From: Acidobacteriota bacterium
GTDB taxonomy: Bacteria > Actinomycetota > Acidimicrobiia > Acidimicrobiales > Microtrichaceae
NCBI GenBank assembly: GCA_003577145.1
Contig: QEUP01000019.1
Location: 1-62,067 of the forward strand
Direction of reading: 5' to 3'
Length of the DNA: 62,067 nt
Shown here in pieces: positions 8,219-16,719 of the stretch; position 1 is the first letter of the stretch, and every line of letters starts with the position of its first letter. Both the position numbers and the translations under genes were made by a program. The notes beneath the pieces were generated by a model. It saw only the letters and a program-made list of their open reading frames with translations. It was not told the DNA's origin and made no database searches.

Positions 8219-9574
8219 ATGCAGGAGATCCTGGACGCCATCCAAGCGGGCGCTACGGGCGAGGACATCGCCAACCTGGCCATCCCCGAGTCGTACCGAG
8301 CCGCCTTCGTCCGCAAGGACGAAGCCGCCATGTTCGAGGGCATGGACTCGGGAGACAAGGACCCGCGCCGGTCACTTCACGTCGAGGAGGTCCCCACGCC
8401 CGAGCTGGCTCCGGACGAGTGCTACATCGCGGTGATGGCCAGCTCCATCAACTTCAACACGGTGTGGACCTCTATCTTCGAACCACTGCCGACGTTCATG
8501 TTCCTCGAGCGGCTCGGCAAGGAGTCGGTGTGGGGGGCACGCCACGATCGCGACTACCACGTCGTGGGCTCGGATGCCGCGGCAGTCGTGTTGAGGGTAG
8601 GTTCGGCGGTCCGCAACTGGCAGCCGGGTGATCGGGTCACGATCCACTGCAACTACGTGGACGACCAGGATCCGGCTCAACACGACGACGCCATGCTGGC
8701 CGGCAACCAGCGCATCTGGGGATTCGAGTCCAACTTCGGAGGACTCGCCGATCTCTCGGTCGTGAAGGCCAACCAGTTGATGCCCAAGCCCGAGCACCTC
8801 ACCTGGGAGGAGGCGGCGGTGAGCGCGCTGGTGGCGTCGACGTCATACCGCATGCTCGTGGGCCGTCACGCCGCTCAGATGAAGCAGGGTGATGCGGTCC
8901 TCGTCTGGGGCGCCACCGGGGGCCTGGGGGGCTACGCGGTGCAGCTCATCCTCAACGGGGGTGGGATACCGGTCGGGGTCGTCTCGTCTGCGGACAAGGT
9001 CGAGCTGTTGAACTCGATCGGGGTAGAGCGGGTCATCGACCGCAAGGCCGAGGGGTACAGGTTCTGGGCGGACGAGCACACCCAGGACGAGCGCGAGTGG
9101 CGCCGGCTGGGCAAGAAGATCCGCGAGCTGGCCGGCAAGGACCCCGAGATCGTCTTCGAGCATCCGGGTCGCTCGACGATGGGCGCCTCGGTGTTCGTCG
9201 CCGCGCGAGGCGGGACCGTCGTCACCTGTGCCGCGACGTCGGGCTACATGATCGAGTACGACAACCGTCACCTGTGGATGAAGCTCAAGAAGATCGTGTC
9301 GAGCCATTTCGCCAACTACCGCGAGGCGTGGGAGATGAACGACCTCATCCGCCACGGCGCCATCTGCCCCATCATGTCGAAGGCCTATCCGCTCGACGAG
9401 GTCGGTGAAGCGGCATACCAGGTCCATCACAACATGCACGAGGGCAAGCTCGGTGTGCTGTGCCTTGCGCCCAAGTCGGGTGAGGGGATAACCGATCCCG
9501 ACAAGCGCGAACAGGTCGGCGAGGAACGCATCACCGCCTTCCAGCGCCACGCCGAGAGCCTCCAGAGAGGCTGA
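8219..9574 (+). CDS. ccr: Crotonyl-CoA carboxylase/reductase, first tandem copy
   Basis: This 451-residue MDR-superfamily enzyme reductively carboxylates crotonyl-CoA to ethylmalonyl-CoA with NADPH and CO2. The start at 8219 aligns exactly with the neighbouring copy (MQEILDAIQAG versus MRELGDAIKAG), although the frame is open further upstream. The Rossmann motif is GATGGLGGYA. The four CO2-pocket residues known from Kitasatospora Ccr appear conserved as Asn80, Phe169, Glu170 and His363 (INFN, WGFE, SSHFANYREA). True carboxylation rather than simple enoyl reduction is therefore expected. It is followed after 121 bp by a close paralogue. Confidence 0.93.
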   Translation: MQEILDAIQAGATGEDIANLAIPESYRAAFVRKDEAAMFEGMDSGDKDPRRSLHVEEVPTPELAPDECYIAVMASSINFNTVWTSIFEPLPTFMFLERLGKESVWGARHDRDYHVVGSDAAAVVLRVGSAVRNWQPGDRVTIHCNYVDDQDPAQHDDAMLAGNQRIWGFESNFGGLADLSVVKANQLMPKPEHLTWEEAAVSALVASTSYRMLVGRHAAQMKQGDAVLVWGATGGLGGYAVQLILNGGGIPVGVVSSADKVELLNSIGVERVIDRKAEGYRFWADEHTQDEREWRRLGKKIRELAGKDPEIVFEHPGRSTMGASVFVAARGGTVVTCAATSGYMIEYDNRHLWMKLKKIVSSHFANYREAWEMNDLIRHGAICPIMSKAYPLDEVGEAAYQVHHNMHEGKLGVLCLAPKSGEGITDPDKREQVGEERITAFQRHAESLQRG

Positions 9575-9695
9575 TAACCGAAGCCACGGGCCCGCTATCG
9601 GAGCAGGCACGGTGGCCCAACACTGACGCGGAGCGTGAAAAAGCAAGCCCGGTTGCTGGTGACACAGGCCGCCACCCGCGATAGCTTCGCGTGTT

Positions 9696-11054
9696 ATGCG
9701 GGAACTTGGCGATGCTATCAAGGCGGGAATTTCGGCTGATGAGCTCGCACGTCTTCCTCTGCCAGACACGTACCGTGGCGCGGGCATCTACAGGGACGAC
9801 GTCGGGATCTTCGAGGGGCTCGACTCGGCGGAGAAGGATCCTCGCAAGTCGATAAGGCTCGGCGAGATGACGGTTCCGGAGATGGCGCCCGACGAGGTCG
9901 CGGTGGCGGTCATGGCCAGCTCCATCAACTTCAACACCGTCTGGTCGTCGGTCTTCGAGCCGCTGCCGACGTTCATCTTCCTCGAGCGGCTGGGCCGCGA
10001 GTCGGCATGGGGTGCTCGTCACGACCAGGACTTCCACGTCCTCGGATCGGACGCGTCCGGTGTCGTGCTCCGGGTCGGCTCGGCGGTCAGGGAGTGGAAG
10101 CCGGGCGACCACGTGGTGGTTCACCCCAACTACGTCGACGACCAGGATCCCTTCGGTCACGACGACGCGATGATGGCGGCCAACCAGAGGGCTTGGGGCT
10201 TCGAGACCAACTTCGGTGGCCTGGCCGACATGACCGTGGTGAAGGCGAACCAGCTCATGCCCAAGCCGGCGCATCTCACCTGGGAGGAAGCCTCGGTCAA
10301 CGCCTTGACGGCTTCGACCTCCTACCGGATGCTGGTCGGCCGCAACGGGGCTCGCATGAAGCTCGGCGACGTAGTGCTCATCTGGGGTGCCAGCGGCGGC
10401 ATAGGCATCTACGCGGCACAGATGGCGTTGCGGACCGGCGCCATACCCGTCGGCGTGGTGTCGTCACCCGAGAAGGTCGAGCTGATGCACCGGATGGGCG
10501 TCGAGCACGTCATCGACCGCAAAGCCGAGGGCTACGAGTTCTGGGACGGCGACGTCCAGAACGAGAAGGAGTGGCGTCGCTTCGGCAAGAAGATCCGTGA
10601 GCTGGTCGGCGAGGATCCCGACATCGTCTTCGAGCACCCGGGCCGCTCCACGATGGGCGCGTCGGTGTATGTGGCCAAGCGCGGCGGCACGATCATCACC
10701 TGTGCGGCGACGTCGGGCTACACGATCGAGTACGACAACCGCCACCTGTGGATGAAGCTAAAGACCATCAAGGCCAGCCACTTCGCCAACTACCGCGAAT
10801 GCTGGGAGACCAACCGCCTCATCGACAAAGGCCTGATCCAGCCCTGCATCTCCGACGTGTACCGCCTCGAAGATGCCGGCGAGGCTGCCCACCAGGTGCA
10901 CAGCAACCTGCACGAGGGCAAGCTGGCGATCCTTTGCCTGGCCGATGAGGAGGGCCTCGGTGTCACCGACCGCGAGAAGCGCGAGCGCATCGGCGAGCAC
11001 AACATCAACGCCTTCCGGCGCCATTCGCGAGACGTCCACTCCCAGCCGGCGTGA
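9696..11054 (+). CDS. ccr: Crotonyl-CoA carboxylase/reductase, second tandem copy
   Basis: This 452-residue paralogue of the preceding gene is collinear throughout. Conserved blocks include MASSINFNTVW, WGFETNFGGLAD, VFEHPGRSTMGASV and SHFANYRE. The CO2-binding residues correspond to Asn80, Phe169, Glu170 and His362, and the cofactor loop is GASGGIGIYA. Both copies therefore look catalytically competent. Differences cluster in the acyl-pocket and surface segments, so they may prefer different enoyl-CoA chain lengths (inference). Methylmalonyl-CoA epimerase follows 75 bp downstream, consistent with shared ethylmalonyl-/methylmalonyl-CoA metabolism. Confidence 0.93.
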   Translation: MRELGDAIKAGISADELARLPLPDTYRGAGIYRDDVGIFEGLDSAEKDPRKSIRLGEMTVPEMAPDEVAVAVMASSINFNTVWSSVFEPLPTFIFLERLGRESAWGARHDQDFHVLGSDASGVVLRVGSAVREWKPGDHVVVHPNYVDDQDPFGHDDAMMAANQRAWGFETNFGGLADMTVVKANQLMPKPAHLTWEEASVNALTASTSYRMLVGRNGARMKLGDVVLIWGASGGIGIYAAQMALRTGAIPVGVVSSPEKVELMHRMGVEHVIDRKAEGYEFWDGDVQNEKEWRRFGKKIRELVGEDPDIVFEHPGRSTMGASVYVAKRGGTIITCAATSGYTIEYDNRHLWMKLKTIKASHFANYRECWETNRLIDKGLIQPCISDVYRLEDAGEAAHQVHSNLHEGKLAILCLADEEGLGVTDREKRERIGEHNINAFRRHSRDVHSQPA

Positions 11055-11129
11055 GCGACCCGATCGCTTGACAGGCGCGCCAGGATGACCGAACTTGGGC
11101 GGTGCCTGTCGTCGCGATCGGAGTGAGGC

Positions 11130-11531
11130 GTGCTTCTTACCGAGATTGACCACATCGCCATAGCCGTCGAGGATCTCGAGGCGGCCATCGCCTACTACTG
11201 CGACACCTACGGCGCCGAGGTCGAGCACCGCGAGGTCGTCGAAAGCGACCACGTCGAAGAAGCTCTCATCAAGGTGGCCGATTCGTACATCCAGCTGCTC
11301 ACGCCTCACGGGGACAGGGGGCCGATCAAAAAGGCGCTCGAACGCAACGGTGAGGGCATCCACCACATCGGCTACCGGGTTGACGATGTGGCGAAGGCAC
11401 TGGCCGCGGTCGAGGCTCAGGGCCATCGTGTCATCGACAAGCAGCCGCGGCCCGGTTCGAGGGGGACCACCATCGCCTTCATCCATCCCAAGGACGCCTT
11501 CGGAACCCTCATCGAACTGGTGCAGGAGTAG
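11130..11531 (+). CDS. mce: Methylmalonyl-CoA (ethylmalonyl-CoA) epimerase
   Basis: The 133-residue protein is a two-module vicinal-oxygen-chelate (glyoxalase-fold) enzyme. Metal ligands and family motifs are visible: IDHIAIAVEDLEAAIAYY at the start, SYIQLLTP, GIHHIGYRVDDV in the middle and IAFIHPKDAFGTLIELVQE at the end. It interconverts the 2R and 2S epimers of methylmalonyl-CoA and also of ethylmalonyl-CoA in this pathway, linking Ccr and carboxylase products to B12 mutases. The start is GTG at 11130, preceded by a GAGTGAGG ribosome site. Its position right after two ccr genes supports the call. Confidence 0.93.
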   Translation: MLLTEIDHIAIAVEDLEAAIAYYCDTYGAEVEHREVVESDHVEEALIKVADSYIQLLTPHGDRGPIKKALERNGEGIHHIGYRVDDVAKALAAVEAQGHRVIDKQPRPGSRGTTIAFIHPKDAFGTLIELVQE

Positions 11532-11542
11532 GGTCTGCTCTC

Positions 11543-12145
11543 ATGCCGCGAGGCCAGCTGCGGGAGTGGATCACCAGGACACTCGATGAGGCCAGCCGGC
11601 GCCGCCAGAGCCGCATCCGCGATCTGGAGGAGCAGGTTTCCCGCTTGCAGCGCGACAACGATCGCATCCGCCCGGCCATGAGGCGCTGCCTCACCTGCGA
11701 GTACCGGCCGAGATCCTCGCCCAGCGTGGCGACCCGGTCGGAACCCATGGTTGAGGTGCACGCCGGTCCGGTACGCCCGCTCGGCTGGGCGCTGGTGCTC
11801 GCGGTGGCCGTACTGGTTCTCGGCGCATGCGATAGCGGCGATGGTGGCTTCGAGGAGGAGTACGACTACGTCGATCCCGTGGTCGACGACATCTATTACG
11901 AGAACCCGCCGCCGGAATTCGAGCAAGGGTACGTGGACGACGAGATCGACGCCGCCTACGAGGAGGCCTACGCCGAAGCCTGTGCGGAGGTGCTCGACGA
12001 CGGGCCCCTGTACTTCGACGGCCAACCCTACGAGGAGTCGGACTGCCTCGACGGGCTCGGCGAACCCGACGGTGGCGGTTATGTCGATCCCGACGATGCC
12101 GCCGATCCCGCCTACGACGAACCGGTGGGCGAGCCGTCGGGCTAG
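11543..12145 (+). CDS. Acidic lipoprotein-like protein with N-terminal coiled-coil extension
   Basis: The frame encodes 200 residues. Residues 1-56 (MPRGQLREWITRTLDEASRR...) form a basic coiled coil ending in RRCLTCEYR. An internal Met69 (11747) then begins a signal-peptide-like hydrophobic stretch ending in a lipobox (LVLGAC). The rest is very acidic and rich in Asp, Glu and Tyr. A lipoprotein should start at 11747, whereas the upstream part has protein-like composition and follows mce by only 11 bp. Either one protein is made with an internal hydrophobic segment, or two small products arise from one frame. I do not recognise a family. Confidence 0.55.
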   Translation: MPRGQLREWITRTLDEASRRRQSRIRDLEEQVSRLQRDNDRIRPAMRRCLTCEYRPRSSPSVATRSEPMVEVHAGPVRPLGWALVLAVAVLVLGACDSGDGGFEEEYDYVDPVVDDIYYENPPPEFEQGYVDDEIDAAYEEAYAEACAEVLDDGPLYFDGQPYEESDCLDGLGEPDGGGYVDPDDAADPAYDEPVGEPSG

Positions 12146-12207
12146 ACCCCATGGGTGTGATCTACGTCTGGTTCAAGGCAGCCTGACTTCGCGCCGACTC
12201 CTTGCTC

Positions 12208-12558
12208 ATGGGGTTCTTCGATGGGCTCGGCGCTGACCGCGAGGCTTCGGGTTGGCGGGTCGGGCCGAGGCATGATTGGTCGGCCCCGCCTCCGGGGCGG
12301 CTGGATCCCTTCGCGTACACCGACCCCGACGCCTACGACGTCGCCCGCATCCCGGGCCCGGATGACGAGGATGATGCCGACGACGAAGTCGAGCACGCCC
12401 CGGCGTTCCACCCGATGCCCGACGAGAAGCCTGACCCGCGGGCCCAATGGGACGGGACCAGCGGGTGCTGGACCGTCTACGACGAATCAGTCGGCGACTG
12501 GCTCCCGATCACGAACACGGTTCCTGGTGGTGAGGACCCGTCCCGGCCAGGTCCCTGA
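12208..12558 (+). CDS. Small acidic protein of unknown function
   Basis: The 116-residue product starts MGFFDGLGADREASGWRVG and is rich in Asp, Pro and Trp. A central acidic run (DDEDDADDEVEHAP) and a C-terminal segment QWDGTSGCWTVYDESVGDWLPI are the only notable features. There is no signal peptide or membrane segment. An in-frame TTG two codons upstream is an alternative start. I do not recognise a family, and the gene call rests on composition and lack of a better frame. Confidence 0.45.
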   Translation: MGFFDGLGADREASGWRVGPRHDWSAPPPGRLDPFAYTDPDAYDVARIPGPDDEDDADDEVEHAPAFHPMPDEKPDPRAQWDGTSGCWTVYDESVGDWLPITNTVPGGEDPSRPGP

Positions 12559-12825
12559 CACGTCAAGGCCATCGGCCCGATTGAGGCCGAGTACCGACTG
12601 AGCCCATGGTGACTCCTCTCGTCATTCGCTCATCACCAGCATTGCCCTGGCGGTGACGGGTTCCACCACCGAGGCCGGCTTGGCCTCAGCGGTGCTGTTG
12701 CTGCCGGTAGTGGACGCTGAACTGCTGTCACGGTTCATGCGAACTGCCCGAGATGCCGATGTTGGTCTTGGTCGACCCGCCCGCAGCCGCCGGGGCCGTG
12801 CCGGCGGGTCGAAGGCCGACCTGGA

Positions 12826-13854
12826 ATGCCCATGGACACGAGACACCTCCATCACAAGCTCGTTGTCGTGCTGGGGGTGGTTGTGGTGTGGGTCGCGAGC
12901 GCCTGCGCGCTGGTGACGAAACCCCCAGCCCCGCCCCCGCCGACAACCGCCGTACCCGTACCGACCACCACCCCGCCTCCTACCACCACCACGGTCCCCG
13001 GGTTTGCGCCTGACTTCCCCGGGGATGTGGAGCCTGGTCGGCTGCGTTGGGGTGCGGCGGTCGGCGGGAACTCCGATCCGGCGCCTCGTCACGAGATCCC
13101 GGCCGGTACGGTGATGGGCCTGCACCGCACGTACTTCCGGTGGGACCAGAGGACCACCTCGATGATCTCCACCGCCAGCGACGACATGGACGCCGGGCGG
13201 TTGCCGTGGGTTTCGGTCAAGACCCCGGCGTGGGCCGAGATGGCCGCCGGTGCTCACGACGACGAGATCGACGAGATGCTGTTGGCCCTCGACGGCCTCG
13301 ACGGCCCGGTGTGGTTGACGGTGTGGCACGAACCGGAGAACGACCCCGGCACCGCCGCTGACTGGCGAGGCATGCAGGTACGCGTACGTCAGCGCATGGA
13401 CGCTCTGGGGACGGACAACATCGCGTTCGCCGCAGTGCTCATGTCATGGACCTACACGGATGCCTCCGGCCGTGACCCCGAGGACTGGTGGGTGGATGGC
13501 ATCTGGGACTTCCTGGGCATCGATCACTACCTCGAGAACGAGGCCGTCGAATTCGCCGGGCCGTCGGACACGCTGTGGAACGCCGCCTACGACTTCGCAG
13601 CCGCCAAGCAGATCGACGTGGCGCTCGGCGAGTGGGGCAACAGAGGCTCTGACGCCCAGGCGGCGGCAGAGATGCAGGCCTTCTATGACCTGGCCGTGGG
13701 TTCAGGTCAGATCGCCGGCCCTCGGATCGTGGGCCTCGCCTATTTCGATTCCGGGTTGAACAGCCCGACCGGATCATGGGAGCTCACCGGTGAGCCGCTG
13801 GCCAGGTTCCACCAGCTGATGGCCGCCGACACGTCATTGGTCCTGGACGGCTGA
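12826..13854 (+). CDS. Secreted GH26-like glycoside hydrolase (putative lipoprotein)
   Basis: This 342-residue protein begins with a basic N-terminus and hydrophobic segment ending VWVASAC, a weak lipobox. A Pro/Thr linker (about residues 32-57) leads to a TIM-barrel-like domain. Two glutamates fit the clan GH-A/family 26 pattern: Glu169 in TVWHEPEND as acid/base and Glu269 in ALGEWGNRG as nucleophile, about 100 residues apart as in beta-mannanases and related glucanases. It would cleave a beta-linked polysaccharide outside the cell. The substrate cannot be assigned. It ends 165 bp before the left end of the integrated element. Confidence 0.75.
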   Translation: MPMDTRHLHHKLVVVLGVVVVWVASACALVTKPPAPPPPTTAVPVPTTTPPPTTTTVPGFAPDFPGDVEPGRLRWGAAVGGNSDPAPRHEIPAGTVMGLHRTYFRWDQRTTSMISTASDDMDAGRLPWVSVKTPAWAEMAAGAHDDEIDEMLLALDGLDGPVWLTVWHEPENDPGTAADWRGMQVRVRQRMDALGTDNIAFAAVLMSWTYTDASGRDPEDWWVDGIWDFLGIDHYLENEAVEFAGPSDTLWNAAYDFAAAKQIDVALGEWGNRGSDAQAAAEMQAFYDLAVGSGQIAGPRIVGLAYFDSGLNSPTGSWELTGEPLARFHQLMAADTSLVLDG

Positions 13855-14019
13855 GTCACTGGGTGTCTGGTTCGTCGGATTCGACCCCGGTCCAATTCCC
13901 GCAGGCGCCATCAGGGTCACCTGTCAGGCAGGCGCCCGCCAACCGGGCACGATCTGTGCCCCGAGGTTGTGCCCTTCTCGACCCGTATCCGCCGGATCCC
14001 TTGTTGTGACAGGCTGCTC

Positions 14020-14061
14020 GCATGCAGGTCCACCTCGTCGACGGCACCTACGAGCTGTTCC
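14020..14061. repeat. attL: 42-bp direct repeat at left end of integrated element
   Basis: This segment is identical over 42 bp to 21122-21163. It contains the start codon and first 13 codons of the exonuclease gene whose intact copy begins at 21124. The repeat is the expected product of site-specific integration by the tyrosine recombinase encoded between the two copies. Confidence 0.92.
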
Positions 14062-14066
14062 CGTAG
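14022..14066 (+). pseudogene. Displaced 5' remnant of the exonuclease gene
   Basis: The frame starts with the same 13 codons as the exonuclease gene at 21124 (MQVHLVDGTYELF), then reads Pro and TAG just inside the element. It is what remains of the original host gene start, still attached to the ancestral upstream region, after the element inserted. It would produce only a 14-residue peptide. Confidence 0.85.
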
Positions 14067-14169
14067 GCGCTTGCCAGTACTGGGTCCCTGAAAGTACCTG
14101 CCGTCCAGCGGCGCCAGGGGTCGTGGACCGACGCCGGGAGGCGCTCGGAGGCGCCGTTCCTGGCCGTTC

Positions 14170-14189
14170 TGTGTCAGCAAGTTGTGTCA
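14170..14189. promoter_or_regulatory. Paired TGTGTCA repeats near attL, candidate integrase/Xis arm sites
   Basis: TGTGTCA occurs at 14170-14176 and 14183-14189, 13 bp apart, about 110 bp inside the attL core. The same motif pair occurs near the right end at 21055-21075. Paired direct repeats flanking the core are typical of arm-type sites bound by tyrosine integrases. Confidence 0.5.
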
Positions 14190-14212
14190 GGCGTGGTGCT
14201 GTCGGGCCGCCG

Positions 14213-15379
14213 TCACCGGTTGCCCTTGGAGCGGTTGTGCGGGACGCAGAGCATCTCGCAGTTCTCCAAGTCGGTCTTGCCGCCCTTGGACCACGCCGTC
14301 ACGTGGTCGGCTTCCATCTCGTTGAGCTTGTAGATGCGGGACTTGTTGGCGTTGTCGCCGGCCGCACAGAGCGGGCAGTTCGAGACGCCCTTGCTCTCGG
14401 CCGCCTTCGTCTGTCGGGTGTAGGCGGCCTGCTTGGTCTTGTCGTCGAAGAGACGGACCGCCAGCAGCTCGGGCTTGGACTTGCTGCTGAGCAGGAACTC
14501 GTACACACCCTTGCGGCTGGTCACCGCCGGGTCACCGAGCAGCTGCACGAGGTCGGCTTCCAGTTGAGCGGGGTTGTACGCCGTCTCGTGGTACTCCTCG
14601 TAGAGCCGGCCCCATTCCAGGCCCCGCATCTCCTTCTGTGGCGAACCCGTGAACACGCTGTCGACCCAGTCGATGACCGAGGTGAAGTAGGTCCGCAGCT
14701 CGCTGATGTTGTCGTCGGTGCGGTGCTGCGCCAGGTAGGCGTCAACGGTCTTGCCCTGCGCCGCCGCCACCCAGCCGAGCGCAACCGCCAGCACCTCCTG
14801 GCGCTTCGGGTCGCCCTTCACGTAGGCCGCCCACTTCTGCATGTTGGCGTTGTTCGAGTTCGAGTACTCGGCCTTCGCCTTGGTGACGAACGGGCCGGAG
14901 TAGATGGCGTTCAGCAGCTCCTGGGAGTTGAGCGGGACACCGGCGATGTTGATGGTCCGGAACCAGTCCTTGATTTCGGTCTCGGTGCCTTCGCACTCGT
15001 ACACCAGGAGCTCGCTGGCAAGCAGGCCGTCCTGGACGTCCTTCGGCAACGACGAGAACGTCTGCTCCTTACCGTCGACCTTGATGGCGAACTTGCCGGT
15101 CACGAACCGGCCGACGCTCGTGATGCGCTGCTGGCCGTCGAGCACTTCCAGGGTCTCGCCGTTCACGTTGAAGTAGATGAGCCCCAACGGGTAGCCCTTC
15201 AAGAGCGAGTCGATGACGGCGACGTCCTTCTTGCCATCGTTGTAGATGTAGTGGCGCTGGAACTCCGGTTGGATGACCAGCTTGCCGGCGAGCCCGAACA
15301 GCCCCTTGCCTTCGAGCTCGTTGTACACGAAGCCTTCGAGCACCTCGCCGACCGTGTACTTCTTCAGGTCGGTCTTCAC
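14213..15379 (-). CDS. DUF262 domain protein with C-terminal HNH nuclease
   Basis: This 388-residue protein has an N-terminal DUF262 (ParB/sulfiredoxin-like) domain with [15 protein letters not shown] at about residue 38 and the invariant DGQQR at residues 81-85. A helical middle follows. The C-terminus is an HNH nuclease: CPLC at about residue 327, [14 protein letters not shown] and [13 protein letters not shown]262 proteins, including GmrSD-type restriction enzymes, use this fold for nucleotide-dependent DNA cleavage in phage defence. The gene overlaps the adenine methyltransferase gene by 4 bp, so the pair probably forms a restriction-modification-like unit (inference). It is the last gene before attL. 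Confidence 0.88.
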   Translation of the reverse strand: MKTDLKKYTVGEVLEGFVYNELEGKGLFGLAGKLVIQPEFQRHYIYNDGKKDVAVIDSLLKGYPLGLIYFNVNGETLEVLDGQQRITSVGRFVTGKFAIKVDGKEQTFSSLPKDVQDGLLASELLVYECEGTETEIKDWFRTINIAGVPLNSQELLNAIYSGPFVTKAKAEYSNSNNANMQKWAAYVKGDPKRQEVLAVALGWVAAAQGKTVDAYLAQHRTDDNISELRTYFTSVIDWVDSVFTGSPQKEMRGLEWGRLYEEYHETAYNPAQLEADLVQLLGDPAVTSRKGVYEFLLSSKSKPELLAVRLFDDKTKQAAYTRQTKAAESKGVSNCPLCAAGDNANKSRIYKLNEMEADHVTAWSKGGKTDLENCEMLCVPHNRSKGNR

Positions 15380-16647
15380 GAGGGGTTCTTCCTTCGAATG
15401 ATGATGCGCTTGTAGGCGGTCGAGTAGTGCGGCTCGGTCAGACCCAGCCGCCGGTGACCCGGGCTGTTTCCCCCCGTGCCGCCGCCCTCGTAGTACTTCT
15501 TCACGAATGCCTCGCCGAGGACCTTCACTCCGATGTCTCGCATCGCTTCCATGTCGTCGCCATGGGCGATGATTTCGAACTGCTCCGGGTTGTACTTGTC
15601 CAAGAAGGTGATGGGGACGCCCATCGGCCCGTCGAAGTCGTTCGGGATAGCGTCAACCCACGGGACCTCGATGGCCTCCTGGAAGTTGTAGTAGCGCTGG
15701 TAGCCGACACCCTGCACGTTCTTGTGCTTGCTGAACTTGATGTTGTCGGCCATCGACATCAGTTGCAGGGCCTCGTGGCGTCGGCCGTGGTCGATGTTCG
15801 TGAACCAGCATGAGTTGCCAAGTCGGGTGTAGTCGAAGTCGTCGTCGGACGGGTAGCCGAGCTTCTCGGCTTTCAGGCGGTCGGCCTCGCTGACAGGAGC
15901 CCCTTTGGGCACCCCGAAGACCATGTCGGTGTTGTTGCCCGTGGCGCCCTTCCACAGCCTGTTGTCCTTGATGAGGGGGAACGTCTCAACGTAGGTGACA
16001 GCGTTGCTATTTCCGATGATGGAGAACTTCACCCCGCCCTCGACGAGCCAGGCAATGAACTCGCGGAAGAGGCTGAACGGCGGATTGGTGATGACGACGT
16101 CGGCCTCGTCCCGGAGAGCTGTGACCTCCGCACTGCGGAAATCACCGTCGCCATCCAGGTAGTGCCACCGAAGGTCGTCGATGTTGACGACACCGTCGCC
16201 GTTGACGTCCTTGCGTTCAAGCACGAACACCTTGCCGTTGGCACGGGTCCGTGTCTCGTCGAACTGCGAAGCCTCGGTCTCGAACAACGTTGGCTGGTAG
16301 TCGATGGTGTCGGGCTTGCTGTCGGCGGCGTAGGAGGTCGAGATGAGCTTCTTGATGCCGTAGTCCATGAAATGGAGTGCGAAGAACTTGGCGAAGTTGC
16401 TCCACTCTGGGTCGTCGCACGGCAGGAGCAGCACCTTGTCCCGGAACACGTCCTTGTCGTACTCCAAGTAGGCGTTCATCTCACGTTCGATGTCCGCCCA
16501 CTGGGTGTAGAACTCGTCGTTCTTCGCCGACTTGGCTGCGACCAGGTTGGAGTTCTTCCCAGCCGACCGTGCAGCGCTGGGGCTTCCAGTGGCGGAAGTG
16601 TCTCCGTCTCCCCGGCCGGTGGTGGTCGCTTCACCTTGTTTCACCAT
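15376..16647 (-). CDS. EcoRI-family adenine-specific DNA methyltransferase
   Basis: This 423-residue protein matches the EcoRI-methylase family. Residues 38-100 hold the start typical of the family ([24 protein letters not shown]), and the amino-methyltransferase motif IV is NPPF at 188-191 followed by [10 protein letters not shown]. Downstream blocks include [36 protein letters not shown] and the C-terminal YKRIIIR. It should methylate adenine N6. An EF-hand/dockerin-like loop [12 protein letters not shown] occurs at residues 147-158, ahead of a second acidic DGDGDF. The N-terminal 30 residues are Gly/Ser/Thr-rich. It is translationally coupled to the DUF262-HNH gene. Confidence 0.9.
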   Translation of the reverse strand: MVKQGEATTTGRGDGDTSATGSPSAARSAGKNSNLVAAKSAKNDEFYTQWADIEREMNAYLEYDKDVFRDKVLLLPCDDPEWSNFAKFFALHFMDYGIKKLISTSYAADSKPDTIDYQPTLFETEASQFDETRTRANGKVFVLERKDVNGDGVVNIDDLRWHYLDGDGDFRSAEVTALRDEADVVITNPPFSLFREFIAWLVEGGVKFSIIGNSNAVTYVETFPLIKDNRLWKGATGNNTDMVFGVPKGAPVSEADRLKAEKLGYPSDDDFDYTRLGNSCWFTNIDHGRRHEALQLMSMADNIKFSKHKNVQGVGYQRYYNFQEAIEVPWVDAIPNDFDGPMGVPITFLDKYNPEQFEIIAHGDDMEAMRDIGVKVLGEAFVKKYYEGGGTGGNSPGHRRLGLTEPHYSTAYKRIIIRRKNPS

Positions 16648-16719
16648 CTGCTCCCTGCCTCCCTCACCCCGACATCATCGCAGGCTTCGCATTGTCTTTC
16701 GGACCCACTCCCCCTGGCG

